Below are positions 54,636 to 63,882 of a DNA stretch of 64,000 nt, piece after piece (positions within the stretch are counted from its first letter, which is position 1; each line of letters opens with the position of its first letter). A program made the translations under genes and the position numbers. The stretch is from Actinomycetaceae bacterium. Its GTDB lineage: Bacteria; Actinomycetota; Actinomycetes; Actinomycetales; Actinomycetaceae. Below the pieces are notes generated by a model. It saw only the letters and a list, made by a program, of their open reading frames with translations, was not told where the DNA came from and did not search any database. The stretch is from contig JAUNUK010000001.1 in the NCBI GenBank assembly GCA_030538185.1, positions 546,296-610,295 of the forward strand, read 5' to 3'.

Positions 54636-57406
54636 GATTCTCCGCCTGCGGAGCCGGAAGTTCCGGCGTTGGGGTTGAGCAGGTCGTAACGTTCAATGGC
54701 TTGTGCGACCGTATTGGGATCGACGTCGCCGTTTTGTGCCAAGGCTTGCAAGGCCTTTACCACCATGGACTGCGCGTCAATCAGGTAGTGTCTGCGGGCT
54801 GCTGCGCGCGTGTCAGAGAAACCGAAACCGTCAGCGCCCAGGACGTGATAATGACCAGGAACCCACGGACGAATCATGTCAGGAACCATATGGTCATAGT
54901 CCGAGGTCGCAATGACGGGACCGTGCGCCCCTTGCAGGCACTGTGTCACGTAGGCGTCTCGGTGTGGACCATTGGGGTTCAAGAAGTTGTGACGCTCTGC
55001 TTCTAGACCGTCGCGGCGTAGTTCGCCCCACGAGGTCACTGACCACACAGCGGCTGCAACACCCCAGTCTTCGGCAAGGATGCGGCTTGCTTCGCGAGCC
55101 CAAGGCAAGCCGACACCGGAGGCCAAGAGCTGAACCTGTGGGCCTTCGGTGGATGCTGGTTCAAAGAGGTACATGCCCTTGACAATCTGCTCATCCGTCA
55201 CGTGTTCGGGTTGCGCGGGTTGGTGGATGGGCTCGTTGTAGACCGTCAGGTAGTAGAAAACGTCACGCAGACGACCATCTTGGCTGGTGGCAAGGCCTTT
55301 TTCGTTTAGGGGACCGGCCGGACCGTACATGCGTTGAATGCCATCCTTGACGATTGCTGCAATTTCGTAGGCGTAGGCGGGGTCATAGGTTATGGCGGCG
55401 GTATTAGTTTGCGCCAAAACAGGGGAGTGACCATCCATGTGTTGTGTGCCTTCACCAGCCAGGGTGGTACGCCCAGCAGTTGCCCCAATCAGGAAGCCAC
55501 GTGCCAATTGGTCACCAGCTGCCCAGAACTGATCGCCTGTGCGCTGGAAACCAAACATGGAATAAAAAATGTAGAAAGGCACCATCGGGTGATCGTGGGT
55601 CACATAAGAAGTGCCAACCACCTGGAATGCTGCAGCAGAGCCTGCCTCATTGATGCCTGTGTGCAGGATCTGTCCCTTTTCGGATTCCTTATAGGACAGC
55701 ATCAAATCGGCGTCAACAGGAGTGTAGTTTTGGCCGTGGGTGTTGAAGATCTTGGCCGAATGGAAAATCGCGTCCAAGCCGAAAGTACGGGCTTCATCAG
55801 GGATGATAGGGACTACGTACTTACCGAAGTCCTTATCGCGGACCAGATCTTTCATGAGGCGCACAAGGGCCATAGTGGAGGCGACCTCCTGTTTTCCTGA
55901 ACCCCCACGCAGATCGTCGAAGTATTTGTCCTTCGGAGTGGGCAGGGCCTTGTCCCGTGCGGGACGCGTTGGGAGGTAGCCACCAAGTTTTGCGCGGCGT
56001 TCCTGCATGTATTGGTAAGCCGGGTCTTCTGGGTCCGGACGGTAATAAGGGGGCATGTAGGGGTCAGCTTCAAGCTGTTCATCCGTAATGGGGATGTGCA
56101 GCTTGTCACGGAAAGCCTTAAGGTCATCAACCGTCAGCTTCTTCATTTGGTGGGTTGCATTGCGGCCAGCAAAGTTTTCACCCAAGGCATAGCCCTTAAT
56201 CGTGTGGGCCAAAATAACTGTGGGCTGACCGGTGTGCTCCATAGAGGCCTTGTAGGCGGCATACATTTTGCGGTAATCATGACCACCACGACGCAAAGCC
56301 CAAATTTGGTCATCGCTCCAGTTTTCAACCATGCGGCGTGTACGAGGATCGCGCCCAAAGAAGTGTTCACGCACGTAGGCGCCATCATTAGCCTTGAAGG
56401 TTTGGTAGTCCCCATCCAGGGTTTCGTTCATCACATTGACCAGGGCGCCATCCTTGTCGGCGTGCAACAAAGGATCCCAGCCGCGGCCCCAAATGACCTT
56501 AATGACGTTCCAGCCGGCCCCGCGGAAGAAGGCCTCAAGTTCCTGAATGATTTTGCCGTTACCGCGCACCGGGCCATCCAGACGCTGCAGGTTACAGTTC
56601 ACGACGAAGGTCAGGTTATCGAGGCCTTGTTGAGCGGCCAACTGAAGCATGCCGCGGCTTTCGGGTTCATCCATCTCTCCGTCACCCAAGAAGGCCCAGG
56701 TGTGCTGTTGAGAGGTGTCCTTGATGCCACGCAGGTGGAGGTACTTATCAAACCATGCCTGATAGATAGCCTCGGCAGGGCCAAGGCCCATAGAGACCGT
56801 GGGGAACTCCCAAAAATCTGGAAGCTGACGGGGGTGAGGGTAGGAGGGCAGGCTCTTCGTGGTGGAAACCTCTTGACGGAAGCCGTCCATTTCCTCTTCA
56901 CTTAGGCGCCCTTCGACAAAGGCGCGGGCATAGATACCGGGGGAGGCGTGTCCTTGGAAGAAGACGTGATCGCCACCGCCGGGATGGTTCTTGCCGCGGA
57001 AGAAGTGGTTGAAACCGACCTCGTAGAGGGTTGACACAGAGGCGTAGGAAGAAATGTGACCCCCCACCTTGACCCCGGGGCGCTGCGCCCTGGTGACCTG
57101 AACGGCAGCATTCCAGCGAATCCAGCGCCTGTAAGCGCGCTCCATTTGTTCATCACCTGGGAAGAAAGGCTCATCTTCGACATTGATGGTGTTGACGAAG
57201 GGTGTCGTGTACGAAGCGGGCACCTGAACTCCGCGCTTGCGGGCCTCATCCAACATTTGCAAAAGAAGATAACGGGCTCTGGGACCACCATTGGCGGTGA
57301 TCATGTCGTCCAATGACTCGATCCATTCACGGGTTTCTTCGGGATCGTTATCAGGAACCAGAGTCAAAAGGCCGTTAATAAGGGGCGAGGTTTTTTGTGA
57401 ACTCAC
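54632..57406 (-). CDS. aceE: Pyruvate dehydrogenase E1 component, homodimeric type
   Basis: Thiamine-diphosphate enzyme that decarboxylates pyruvate and transfers the acetyl group to lipoyl E2. The 924 residues begin with a GTG at 57406 preceded by AAGAAG; an in-frame GTG at 57484 would add 26 unlikely residues. The thiamine motif is [13 protein letters not shown] followed by FVVNCN, near residue 245. [21 protein letters not shown] and [17 protein letters not shown] are typical of the AceE family. E2 and E3 are not in the window. Bifidobacteria lack this enzyme, which argues against that group. Confidence 0.96.
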   Translation of the reverse strand: MSSQKTSPLINGLLTLVPDNDPEETREWIESLDDMITANGGPRARYLLLQMLDEARKRGVQVPASYTTPFVNTINVEDEPFFPGDEQMERAYRRWIRWNAAVQVTRAQRPGVKVGGHISSYASVSTLYEVGFNHFFRGKNHPGGGDHVFFQGHASPGIYARAFVEGRLSEEEMDGFRQEVSTTKSLPSYPHPRQLPDFWEFPTVSMGLGPAEAIYQAWFDKYLHLRGIKDTSQQHTWAFLGDGEMDEPESRGMLQLAAQQGLDNLTFVVNCNLQRLDGPVRGNGKIIQELEAFFRGAGWNVIKVIWGRGWDPLLHADKDGALVNVMNETLDGDYQTFKANDGAYVREHFFGRDPRTRRMVENWSDDQIWALRRGGHDYRKMYAAYKASMEHTGQPTVILAHTIKGYALGENFAGRNATHQMKKLTVDDLKAFRDKLHIPITDEQLEADPYMPPYYRPDPEDPAYQYMQERRAKLGGYLPTRPARDKALPTPKDKYFDDLRGGSGKQEVASTMALVRLMKDLVRDKDFGKYVVPIIPDEARTFGLDAIFHSAKIFNTHGQNYTPVDADLMLSYKESEKGQILHTGINEAGSAAAFQVVGTSYVTHDHPMVPFYIFYSMFGFQRTGDQFWAAGDQLARGFLIGATAGRTTLAGEGTQHMDGHSPVLAQTNTAAITYDPAYAYEIAAIVKDGIQRMYGPAGPLNEKGLATSQDGRLRDVFYYLTVYNEPIHQPAQPEHVTDEQIVKGMYLFEPASTEGPQVQLLASGVGLPWAREASRILAEDWGVAAAVWSVTSWGELRRDGLEAERHNFLNPNGPHRDAYVTQCLQGAHGPVIATSDYDHMVPDMIRPWVPGHYHVLGADGFGFSDTRAAARRHYLIDAQSMVVKALQALAQNGDVDPNTVAQAIERYDLLNPNAGTSGSAGGES

Positions 57407-57595
57407 GAGACTTCTTTCTACAGGCCGAATCGATACATGACCATTGTCCCATTTTGCAGCAAAAAATGCCTTATGAAGCTGCACACATGAGGACTATCAC
57501 TATTGTCCAAGGCTAGGGAAAACAGATCAGAAAGGTCAATCTCAGCTACGCTAGACACAGGCGTAGTGCCTTATGAGAAAGGAAGGTTCAGCACC

Positions 57596-58006
57596 GTGGC
57601 TGGCAGTACCCCAGGCGCACTTGGATTCACAAAGGGAAGCGTCGTACAAGAGTTCTATTACGACGATGACGTGGACATGGATTTGCGTGCATCTATAGAA
57701 ACAGACACAGGTCAAGAGCTCGTCGACGAAGACTACGGTGATGTCGCTGACGGTGCAATTATCTGGTGGAGATTGCAAGACGGGGACGTCGAAGACCTGA
57801 CAGACCTCATTGTGGATGCTTCAGGGAACCTTGAGGACGGCGGGATCGTATGGGTGTTGAGTCCCAAGACATCCAGTCCAGACTATGTTGAGCCAGCAGA
57901 GATTGCAGAGGCAGCTAAAACTGCGGGACTGCATGCGACCTCGACTATCTCTGCGGCGGCTTCATGGCAAGGCACCAAGCTCACGACAAGGGCACGCGGT
58001 CGCTAA
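57596..58006 (+). CDS. DUF3052 family protein
   Basis: Conserved actinobacterial protein divergent from aceE, as in many relatives. The GTG at 57596 (VAGSTPGALGFTKGSVVQEFYYDDDVD) has AAAGGAAGG upstream and gives 136 residues, matching family length; a TTG at 57503 is a less likely start. It contains the acidic EFYYDDDVDMDLR and the strand DGAIIWWRLQDGD followed by VWVLSPKTSSPDYVEPAEI. Function unknown. Confidence 0.85.
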   Translation: MAGSTPGALGFTKGSVVQEFYYDDDVDMDLRASIETDTGQELVDEDYGDVADGAIIWWRLQDGDVEDLTDLIVDASGNLEDGGIVWVLSPKTSSPDYVEPAEIAEAAKTAGLHATSTISAAASWQGTKLTTRARGR

Positions 58007-58076
58007 AGGCACCTTTCTTTGCACGTACCTGCGCCCCTGTGCGTTGAGTATCACACTGGCGCGCGCTGATGACGAT

Positions 58077-58107
58077 TTGTCGATACGAGGTACGTGTCGG
58101 TTAGACT
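58077..58107 (+). promoter_or_regulatory. Candidate promoter of tRNA-Val
   Basis: TTGTCG at 58077-58082 and TAGACT at 58102-58107 with a 19-base spacer, 11 bases before the tRNA. The -10 matches the consensus TANNNT. Confidence 0.45.
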
Positions 58108-58118
58108 ATCCAGGTTTG

Positions 58119-58191
58119 GGGCCTGTAGCTCAGTTGGTAGAGCGCCGCGTTTACACCGCGTAGGTCGTCGGTTCGAGTCCGGCCGGGCCCA
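58119..58191 (+). tRNA. tRNA-Val (anticodon UAC)
   Basis: The 73-base sequence folds into a standard cloverleaf: acceptor GGGCCTG with CGGGCCC (58184-58190), D-stem GCTC/GAGC, anticodon loop TTTACAC giving anticodon TAC (Val, GUA codon), T-arm GTCGG-TTCGAGT-CCGGC and discriminator A. CCA is not encoded. The 3' part from 58151 on overlaps the tail of the recombinase gene on the other strand, marking the insertion point of the adjacent element. Confidence 0.95.
58151..58191. other. Element boundary/attachment core within the 3' half of tRNA-Val
   Basis: The recombinase coding frame runs antisense through this part of the tRNA (its last residues, AGLEPTTYAV, are encoded here) and stops at 58151. 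The overlap shows that the element is inserted at the tRNA 3' end and that the tRNA sequence completes the recombinase gene. The partner copy of this core should lie beyond the right edge, at the other end of the element. Confidence 0.6.
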
Positions 58192-59851
58192 CCCAAGTGT
58201 CGATGTTCAAACATGCGACGTCCGCAGGTTTGACATCCTCACCCGCGCGCACGCTGGCCTCATAGGCCAGTGCTGCGGCGTGGACTGCCGGGTCGAGCAG
58301 CGTATCGAACGGCTCACCCGGCTCCGCTTCCACCCGGTCGGCGTTCTCGATCTCGTAGACGTGGATGCGCTCGAAGAACGCTTGGTTGCAGATGCGTCGC
58401 AATGAGTCGTCAATGCTCATGTAGATCGCGTGCATGTCACCGGCCAGGGCGAGGCAGTCTTCGAGGTGCGCTTTAGCCTGGTCGTACTCGATCTGTCCCG
58501 CGTCGATCTGCGCATCGAGGAACACGAGGCGGCGCGCGATGCGGTCCTGTTCCTCTTTGAGGAGGTCCAGCGGGACAGCTCCGGCGTGGTGGGCGTGGAG
58601 CAGGCTGCGGCGTTCGTCCCGGAGCCGGTCGCGCTCGACGGCGTGGGTGTGCCGTGCTGCTTTGTTCGCGGCGTGGAGGTCATCGAACTGGCGCACGAGC
58701 ATGTGCCGCAGCGCGGTGACGATGTGCTCGGGTATCTGCACCCGCCGGTAGTAGTCCTCGACCTGTCGCTCGATGTGCTCGATCGGCATGGCCTGACGGA
58801 CACAGTTCGTGCGTTTGGAGTGCCGGCCGGCGCAGATGAAATAAGGGTAGACGATGCCCTTGCCGTTCTTCGCGTGGGTGACCATCAGTCGGGAACCGCA
58901 GTCACCGCAGTACACGGAGCCTTTCAAGTAGTGCTCGTGCGTTTGAGTTTTCTCCCCTGACACCTGGCGTGCGGTGAGGACGTTCTGCACTCGATACCAG
59001 AGTTCCGCACTCACCAGCGGTTCGTGGAGTCCGTCGTAGCGGGCACCACGGAAGATCACGTCGCCTTTGTAGTACGGGTTGGAGAGCATCTGCTGGATCG
59101 TGGACAGCCCCGGAGCCTTCGCCGGCCGTTTCGGGGTCGGCACGGTCGTGAGGCCACGGTCGACAAGTTCGCTGTGCAGCATCGAGGTCGAGTAGTTCCC
59201 CGTCGCGTACGCCTCGAACGCCCACCGCACCAAAGCAGCACGGTCGGGGTCCGGGATCACGGTGGGAACGTCGCGGCCGAGCTCGTCACGCTTGTGGACG
59301 TTCAGGTAGCCGATGGGGGCACGGCCGACGGTGCCGCCGGTGGCGGCTTTCTGGGTCATGCCCTTGGCGACCTCGTTGGCGAGGTTGCGGGAGTAGAACT
59401 CCGCGATCGTGGACATGATGCCGTGCAGCAGCATCCCTGACGGGGTCTCGTCAATGTTTTCCGTCGCGGACACGAGGATCACTCCGGCGTCTTTGAGCGC
59501 GAGATGGATCGCTACGTCATCGGCACGGTTTCGGGCGAGCCTGTCGACTTTATGGACGATGCAGTACGCGACCTGGTGCGTCTTGACGTACTCGATCATC
59601 CGCATCAGCTCTGGCCGGTCGGCCTTGCGCGCGGACTCGCCCGCGTCGATGAACTCCTCCACGACGATCGCGTTCAGATCGCGGGCCTTGCGGAGGTTCG
59701 CGTCCCGTTGCGCGGGGATCGAGAATCCCTCGTCACGTCCGCCGCGCTCTGCCTGCTCCTTGGTGGAGACACGGAGGTAGGAGACAGCGAGGGTAGTGGT
59801 CTCGCCGAGCCGGTCGATGCTGGTGGGTGGTGCTGGGGGCGCCAGAGTCAT
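58151..59851 (-). CDS. Large serine recombinase (element integrase)
   Basis: Catalyses integration and excision of the element. The 566 residues begin with a resolvase catalytic domain (SYLRVSTKEQAE with nucleophile Ser29; KVDRLARNRADDVA), then a recombinase domain (GRAPIGYLNV, NPYYKGDVIFRG), a zinc ribbon (YCGDCGSRLMVTH with later Cys) and a coiled-coil tail. The final residues are encoded by the tRNA-Val gene, so the natural end of the protein depends on the integration state. GC content and codon use are richer in G/C than the chromosome upstream. Confidence 0.93.
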   Translation of the reverse strand: MTLAPPAPPTSIDRLGETTTLAVSYLRVSTKEQAERGGRDEGFSIPAQRDANLRKARDLNAIVVEEFIDAGESARKADRPELMRMIEYVKTHQVAYCIVHKVDRLARNRADDVAIHLALKDAGVILVSATENIDETPSGMLLHGIMSTIAEFYSRNLANEVAKGMTQKAATGGTVGRAPIGYLNVHKRDELGRDVPTVIPDPDRAALVRWAFEAYATGNYSTSMLHSELVDRGLTTVPTPKRPAKAPGLSTIQQMLSNPYYKGDVIFRGARYDGLHEPLVSAELWYRVQNVLTARQVSGEKTQTHEHYLKGSVYCGDCGSRLMVTHAKNGKGIVYPYFICAGRHSKRTNCVRQAMPIEHIERQVEDYYRRVQIPEHIVTALRHMLVRQFDDLHAANKAARHTHAVERDRLRDERRSLLHAHHAGAVPLDLLKEEQDRIARRLVFLDAQIDAGQIEYDQAKAHLEDCLALAGDMHAIYMSIDDSLRRICNQAFFERIHVYEIENADRVEAEPGEPFDTLLDPAVHAAALAYEASVRAGEDVKPADVACLNIDTWVGPAGLEPTTYAV

Positions 59852-60012
59852 GAGTCGTGTTTCCTCTCACCGATGGGTGGGAGCCAACGCGACGGCGAAG
59901 CGTCACGCGGTGCGACTCGTAAATGGGAAACACGTCCGCCGGAAAGGAACCGGGGTAAGCCACAAGGGCAAAGAGACTGCGCACCCGGCCTGGGAAGGCC
60001 GTGGCGTCGATT

Positions 60013-60204
60013 CTATTCTACGTTGCTGGCCTCAGAACGCCCAGGATCGGTGGCATCCGGCGTGGGCTCGTCGTTCGTCTTCGATCTGCTGACCGCCATG
60101 CCGAGGAACACCTGCGCGAGGTTATGCAGGTCAGGTTGGCTGCGTGGCACTGCTTCGACGGTGAAGCGTCGATCCTCACCCCGCCTGCGCTCACGCCTGC
60201 TCAT
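60013..60204 (-). CDS. Small basic protein of the element, unknown
   Basis: A 63-residue protein with a basic start (MSRRERRRGEDRR) and a conserved-looking middle (DLHNLAQVFLGMAVSRSK). It starts in an ATGA overlap with the end of the DUF4913 gene, which supports translation. No known domain was recognised. It lies between the DUF4913 gene and the recombinase, with about 160 bp of unannotated DNA before the latter. Confidence 0.55.
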   Translation of the reverse strand: MSRRERRRGEDRRFTVEAVPRSQPDLHNLAQVFLGMAVSRSKTNDEPTPDATDPGRSEASNVE

Positions 60205-60806
60205 GGCACTTCTCCTGTGCTCAGGATGAGACCTGCGATGAATTGGTCCTCGGCACGCCGTCGCGCTTCTACGTCGGCGTGCATGAACTCAACGAAGTCC
60301 TCTTCGCGGTTCGGGATGACGATGTCTTCGATGGGGTCGGTGTCGGGTTCTCCGGGCCAGGCGATGCGGCGGGTGGGGCGGTCGGTGGTCAGGCGTGTGC
60401 CGCAGGCTGCGGTCCAGTGGCGGAGGCGTTCTTGGGATTCGGTGAAGTCGCGGTGCCAGACGAGCATCGCGGAGCCCTTGGCTTCGGGGTGGATCGCGCA
60501 CAGCCAGTGGATGTGCAACGCGGACAGTTCCCACACCAAGGCTGGGTGGCGGTGCCAGAACGGAGGGCAGACGGCAACGGGGAGGCCATAGGTGTGGCGC
60601 AGCCAGTGCACCCATTCGTTGAGTGCGAGCCATTCTTCTTCCGCAGCATCGGCGGTGAGGAGGTTCCAGTTCACCGGTCCCGGCGGGCCCGCTGTGTCGT
60701 CGTCAGAGATAGAGGTGTCGGTGTCGGGATCGTAGCTCTCATCGAACTCGTCCTCCGCCACTTCACCAGCGTCGCTATCGCCCGTGTCGGGCAGTTCATC
60801 GATCAT
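60201..60806 (-). CDS. DUF4913 domain protein
   Basis: 201 residues: an acidic N-terminal tail (about 45 residues of Asp/Glu), then the DUF4913 core with LNEWVHWLRHTYGLPVAV, WHRHPALVWELSALHIHWL and SAMLVWHRDFTES. The domain is found in actinobacterial conjugative elements next to coupling proteins; a role in transfer is inferred from that association only. Confidence 0.85.
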   Translation of the reverse strand: MIDELPDTGDSDAGEVAEDEFDESYDPDTDTSISDDDTAGPPGPVNWNLLTADAAEEEWLALNEWVHWLRHTYGLPVAVCPPFWHRHPALVWELSALHIHWLCAIHPEAKGSAMLVWHRDFTESQERLRHWTAACGTRLTTDRPTRRIAWPGEPDTDPIEDIVIPNREEDFVEFMHADVEARRRAEDQFIAGLILSTGEVP

Positions 60807-60815
60807 GATCCGCTC

Positions 60816-61280
60816 TCATCTTCCGACCGCGGTTGCACCAGCGGGCGCGCGACGCGGGGCATCCGTGGAGAGTGCAGCGTCCTCGAGCCCTGCGTCCAGT
60901 GAGTCGGCTGCTGGGGTGCGTCGGGGGCGGTCGACGGTGTAGCGGGTGCGGGCGAGGTCGTGGCCGAGTTTCTTCGCGACGAACTCCTCTGCCTTGACGG
61001 TCTGCCCGTTGTCGTCGGTGCGGTCGTAGTGGTGGGTGTAGCCCTCGGCGACGAACTTGTCGCCTTTCGCGAAGCGCTGGCGGGCGCGTTCGGCGGTCTT
61101 CCGGAACGCGACGAGGTCGTGGAAGGTGGTCTCGGTCTGCGTGAACGAGCCATCGTCTTCCCGGCGGTAGTGCTCCTGCCCGATCTTCACGAACAGACGC
61201 GCGTCACCTTTCTCGGTGAACGACAGGTGCGGTTCGGAAGCGATGAACCCGGACAGGGACTCTTGCGTGTGGATAGCCAT
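60816..61280 (-). CDS. ssb: Single-stranded DNA-binding protein (element copy)
   Basis: 154 residues. The start at 61280 (MAIHTQESLSGFIASEP) has GAGGAG upstream; a start at 61448 would lie within the coupling-protein gene. The OB fold is visible (LFVKIGQEHYRRE, TETTFHDLVAFRKTAERARQRFAKGDKFVAEG). The C-terminus lacks the usual acidic DDDIPF tip of chromosomal SSB and ends in a basic Pro/Ala tail. It would protect the transferred strand. Confidence 0.85.
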   Translation of the reverse strand: MAIHTQESLSGFIASEPHLSFTEKGDARLFVKIGQEHYRREDDGSFTQTETTFHDLVAFRKTAERARQRFAKGDKFVAEGYTHHYDRTDDNGQTVKAEEFVAKKLGHDLARTRYTVDRPRRTPAADSLDAGLEDAALSTDAPRRAPAGATAVGR

Positions 61281-61323
61281 TGGACACTCCTCGTAACGAC
61301 GGCGCCCCGGTCGGGGTGCTCTG

Positions 61324-63141
61324 TCACTCAGGTGCGCCCACCGGCCCCTCATCACCCGTGGGTGCTGGGGTGCCGGCTTGCAGCAGTTCCTCCACCACTC
61401 GCCGCTGACCCTGCAGCTCACTCGCGTCCTTGCGGCGAGTCCAGGCACGCAGTTTCGCGACGATCGGTGGTGCGGCGCGCAACAAGATCAGGCCGGTGCC
61501 GAATGGGAGGGTGCGGATCACGTCGGGCGGCATGATCGCTACCCGGCGGATGGAGCGTTGTGCGGTGCGGGAGCCGTGGTCGCCGATGGTGGTGGAGTCG
61601 GTGATCTCGTCGCGTTCACCGATCAATGTGGTGAGGTCTTGAAGGTCACGGGAGTTGGATGCGCCACCGAGGATGATCTTCACAATGCTGGCGTCCCAGA
61701 TCGCGCCGGCCGCGTTATCCGACCACTTCTCCCGCGCCTGCGCAAGCGATTGCAGTACCGGCATCGTCGTGATCCCCGTACCCCCGCCTTCTGCCATCAA
61801 CGTCGGAAGGGACGGCAGCGGGGCGAGGTTGCCGATCTCATCCAGCGCGAGCAGCAGGGGCGGGTCGAGGCGGGCTGCGGGTGAGCGTGCGGCGAGGCGT
61901 CGTGCGGCTTCGACGAGGTCTTCCAGGAACGCGGACACCAGTGCGGCACTGTTGTTCGCCCCCGCACCTGTCGCGAGCAGATACACGGTGCCGCGCTTGC
62001 GCAGAAACTCCTCTGGATCGAACCGTTCCTCTGGGCCGGGGCTGACGGCGTCGAGGACGCGGGGGTCTGCGAGTGCGGCGAGTGAGAGGGAGACGCCTTG
62101 CCAGATGGAGTCGCGGGTTCGGGGGTCTGAGTCGATCATCGCCTGCAACGAATCCGCCCACCCGGTCGCCGCCCGAGGGTTCGCGGTGAGGATCGCGACC
62201 GCATCGGACGCTGCGGCAGGGTCGAGGGTCCACCGGAACAGTTCAGCAGGCGCACGCTGGTCGAGAGCTGCGGCGTGGAGCAGGGCTTGGAGGGCGGTGC
62301 GGGTCTTCCCCTCCCAGAAGTCCCCGCCCTCGACACCGCCAGCAGAGAGGCCGGTGCCAGCGGCGAGGCCGGTGGCGCGGATCATCGCCGTCAGCGGGTC
62401 TTCGCACCCGCGGATCGGTGACCATCGGAGTCCTGCGGGGACGCCTTCGGCGAGGTGCTGTGGATCGAACACCGCCACCGGCCGCCCTTCCGCGCTTCGC
62501 GCTTTCAAAGTGGCGGTGAGGTTGTCGGGGCGGGTGGAGGTTGTGACGACGGCGCCGGGGGCGTCGAGGATCGCGTTGATGACCACATGCAGGCCCTTCC
62601 CCGAACGTGGTGGCCCGATCAGCAGGATCGAGTCCTCCACACTCGCCCACACGCCCACATTCCTCGACGCACCGAGAAGGTAGCCGACATCGGTGACCGC
62701 AGGCTGCCCGATGGAGGGACGGAGTTGCCCGGCCCGCCGCAGCAACGCCTTCTCCGATGCTGCGGTGGTGACGTCGGTGCGGGTGGCGATCCCGACGATC
62801 CGGTACGGGTCCACCTTCGTCTGCCGGGCGTGCTCACGGAAGAACCGCCACACCCACCACCCCGCACCACCGACCGCGACAATGAGGACACCGGCGACGA
62901 CCCAGTACGCCACCGGGTTCAGCCCGTCGGCACCGAGCGCACTGCCGGGGTCTGCGGGGTGCAGGATCACGCCGAGGCCGGCTTCGATCCCGCCCGCCGG
63001 CTGCACGGCCCCGGTGACCCAGGCAGTGATCGTGCCCGCAACGCGGAGGATGACGGCGAGGACGGCGGCGGCGATGAGGGCGATGATGCCGAGGTTCGCC
63101 AGCTCATCCCCAAGCGCCCCACCCTGCCGCGGCGTGCTCAT
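61324..63141 (-). CDS. TraG/VirD4-type conjugative coupling ATPase
   Basis: Couples the transferred DNA to the secretion channel. The 605-residue protein has two membrane helices near residues 15-35 and 80-105, Walker A LIGPPRSGKGLHVV near residue 180, Walker B LLLALDEIGNLAPLPSLP, and the GGTGITTMPVLQSLAQAREKW motif near residue 455. The relaxase and channel genes are not within the window. It overlaps the next gene upstream by four bases. Confidence 0.9.
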   Translation of the reverse strand: MSTPRQGGALGDELANLGIIALIAAAVLAVILRVAGTITAWVTGAVQPAGGIEAGLGVILHPADPGSALGADGLNPVAYWVVAGVLIVAVGGAGWWVWRFFREHARQTKVDPYRIVGIATRTDVTTAASEKALLRRAGQLRPSIGQPAVTDVGYLLGASRNVGVWASVEDSILLIGPPRSGKGLHVVINAILDAPGAVVTTSTRPDNLTATLKARSAEGRPVAVFDPQHLAEGVPAGLRWSPIRGCEDPLTAMIRATGLAAGTGLSAGGVEGGDFWEGKTRTALQALLHAAALDQRAPAELFRWTLDPAAASDAVAILTANPRAATGWADSLQAMIDSDPRTRDSIWQGVSLSLAALADPRVLDAVSPGPEERFDPEEFLRKRGTVYLLATGAGANNSAALVSAFLEDLVEAARRLAARSPAARLDPPLLLALDEIGNLAPLPSLPTLMAEGGGTGITTMPVLQSLAQAREKWSDNAAGAIWDASIVKIILGGASNSRDLQDLTTLIGERDEITDSTTIGDHGSRTAQRSIRRVAIMPPDVIRTLPFGTGLILLRAAPPIVAKLRAWTRRKDASELQGQRRVVEELLQAGTPAPTGDEGPVGAPE

Positions 63142-63728
63142 TGGATTCTCCCGACGGTGACAGTGCCGGAGATGCGGCCGAGGAGGATCACTTCACCCGT
63201 CACCGCAAGCGCGGCCTGCTCTGCGGTGAGGAGGGTGCGGGCGGTGCCGTCGCTGCTGGCGTCGGTATGGGCGTGGATGATCGCGACGGCGACATCCTCA
63301 CCCGGCACAAACCCTGCCCCTGCCACCTGATGCAGCACCGGCTGTGCGGCTGGCACCGGAGGCGACACCACCGAGGCTGGTGCTGGGGTTTCCCAGGGTT
63401 TCGGGGTGGGGCGTTCGCGGGGTGGGGTGATGATGTCGGTGAACGTTGACCCGTCTGCCTCGTGTACCTGCACGCGCAGCGGCGACCGGTACTGGGCGGT
63501 GAGGGCGTCGAGGATGGTCGGGAACGCTTCGCGCCGCCACCCCGGAGCGAACGGCTCAGGCAGATACGCCACCCCGTCGACCGTGACCGACATTGCGCCG
63601 TCAGCGGTGATGGTGAACTCCACCACCGGCACGACGACCGGTCCACCGGGCTCAGCCTTCGGTGGCTTCGGCGCTTTTGGGGGTTGGTGGTCGGGGTGAG
63701 TGCGGCGGTAGCGGGGCTTCGGCGTCAC
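63138..63728 (-). CDS. Pro-rich conserved protein of the element
   Basis: A 196-residue protein with a Lys/Pro-rich N-terminus (RRTHPDHQPPKAPKPPKAEPG), a beta-rich middle (PVVEFTITADGAMSVTVDGVAYL), a Pro-rich linker and a C-terminal domain (GFVPGEDVAVAIIHAHTDAS, LLTAEQAALAVTGEVILLGRISGTVTVGRIQ). It is coupled to the coupling protein by a four-base overlap. I do not recognise the family; the C-terminal half may be a small beta domain. Confidence 0.7.
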   Translation of the reverse strand: MTPKPRYRRTHPDHQPPKAPKPPKAEPGGPVVVPVVEFTITADGAMSVTVDGVAYLPEPFAPGWRREAFPTILDALTAQYRSPLRVQVHEADGSTFTDIITPPRERPTPKPWETPAPASVVSPPVPAAQPVLHQVAGAGFVPGEDVAVAIIHAHTDASSDGTARTLLTAEQAALAVTGEVILLGRISGTVTVGRIQ

Positions 63729-63798
63729 AGGGTTCCTCTCCGTGGAGTGCAGTGGTGTCGCCAGGCAGGTGCGCTCGCGCCGCCCCCGGAACGCAGGT

Positions 63799-63835
63799 GG
63801 GAGGGCACGAACCTGGGGGTGGTTCGTGCCCTCCC
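63799..63835. terminator. Strong hairpin between two element genes
   Basis: A perfect 15-bp stem (63799-63813 with 63821-63835) around a seven-base G-rich loop. It lies in the 154-bp gap between the partial gene at the right edge and the Pro-rich protein. There is no T-run, so it may be a processing or attenuator hairpin rather than a true terminator. Confidence 0.5.
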
Positions 63836-63882
63836 GTGCCGACCCGCAGTATTGGGGGTGCCCGTGGGTCGGCAGTCTGTGG

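Noticed and set aside
58151..58195. AGLEPTTYAV at the recombinase C-terminus as a conserved protein motif
   Set aside because: It is the antisense translation of the tRNA-Val 3' half and reflects the insertion site, not a protein domain.
61655..62683. A 342-residue plus-strand open frame opposite the coupling ATPase
   Set aside because: High-GC DNA yields long antisense frames; the minus-strand frame has clear Walker motifs and this one has none.
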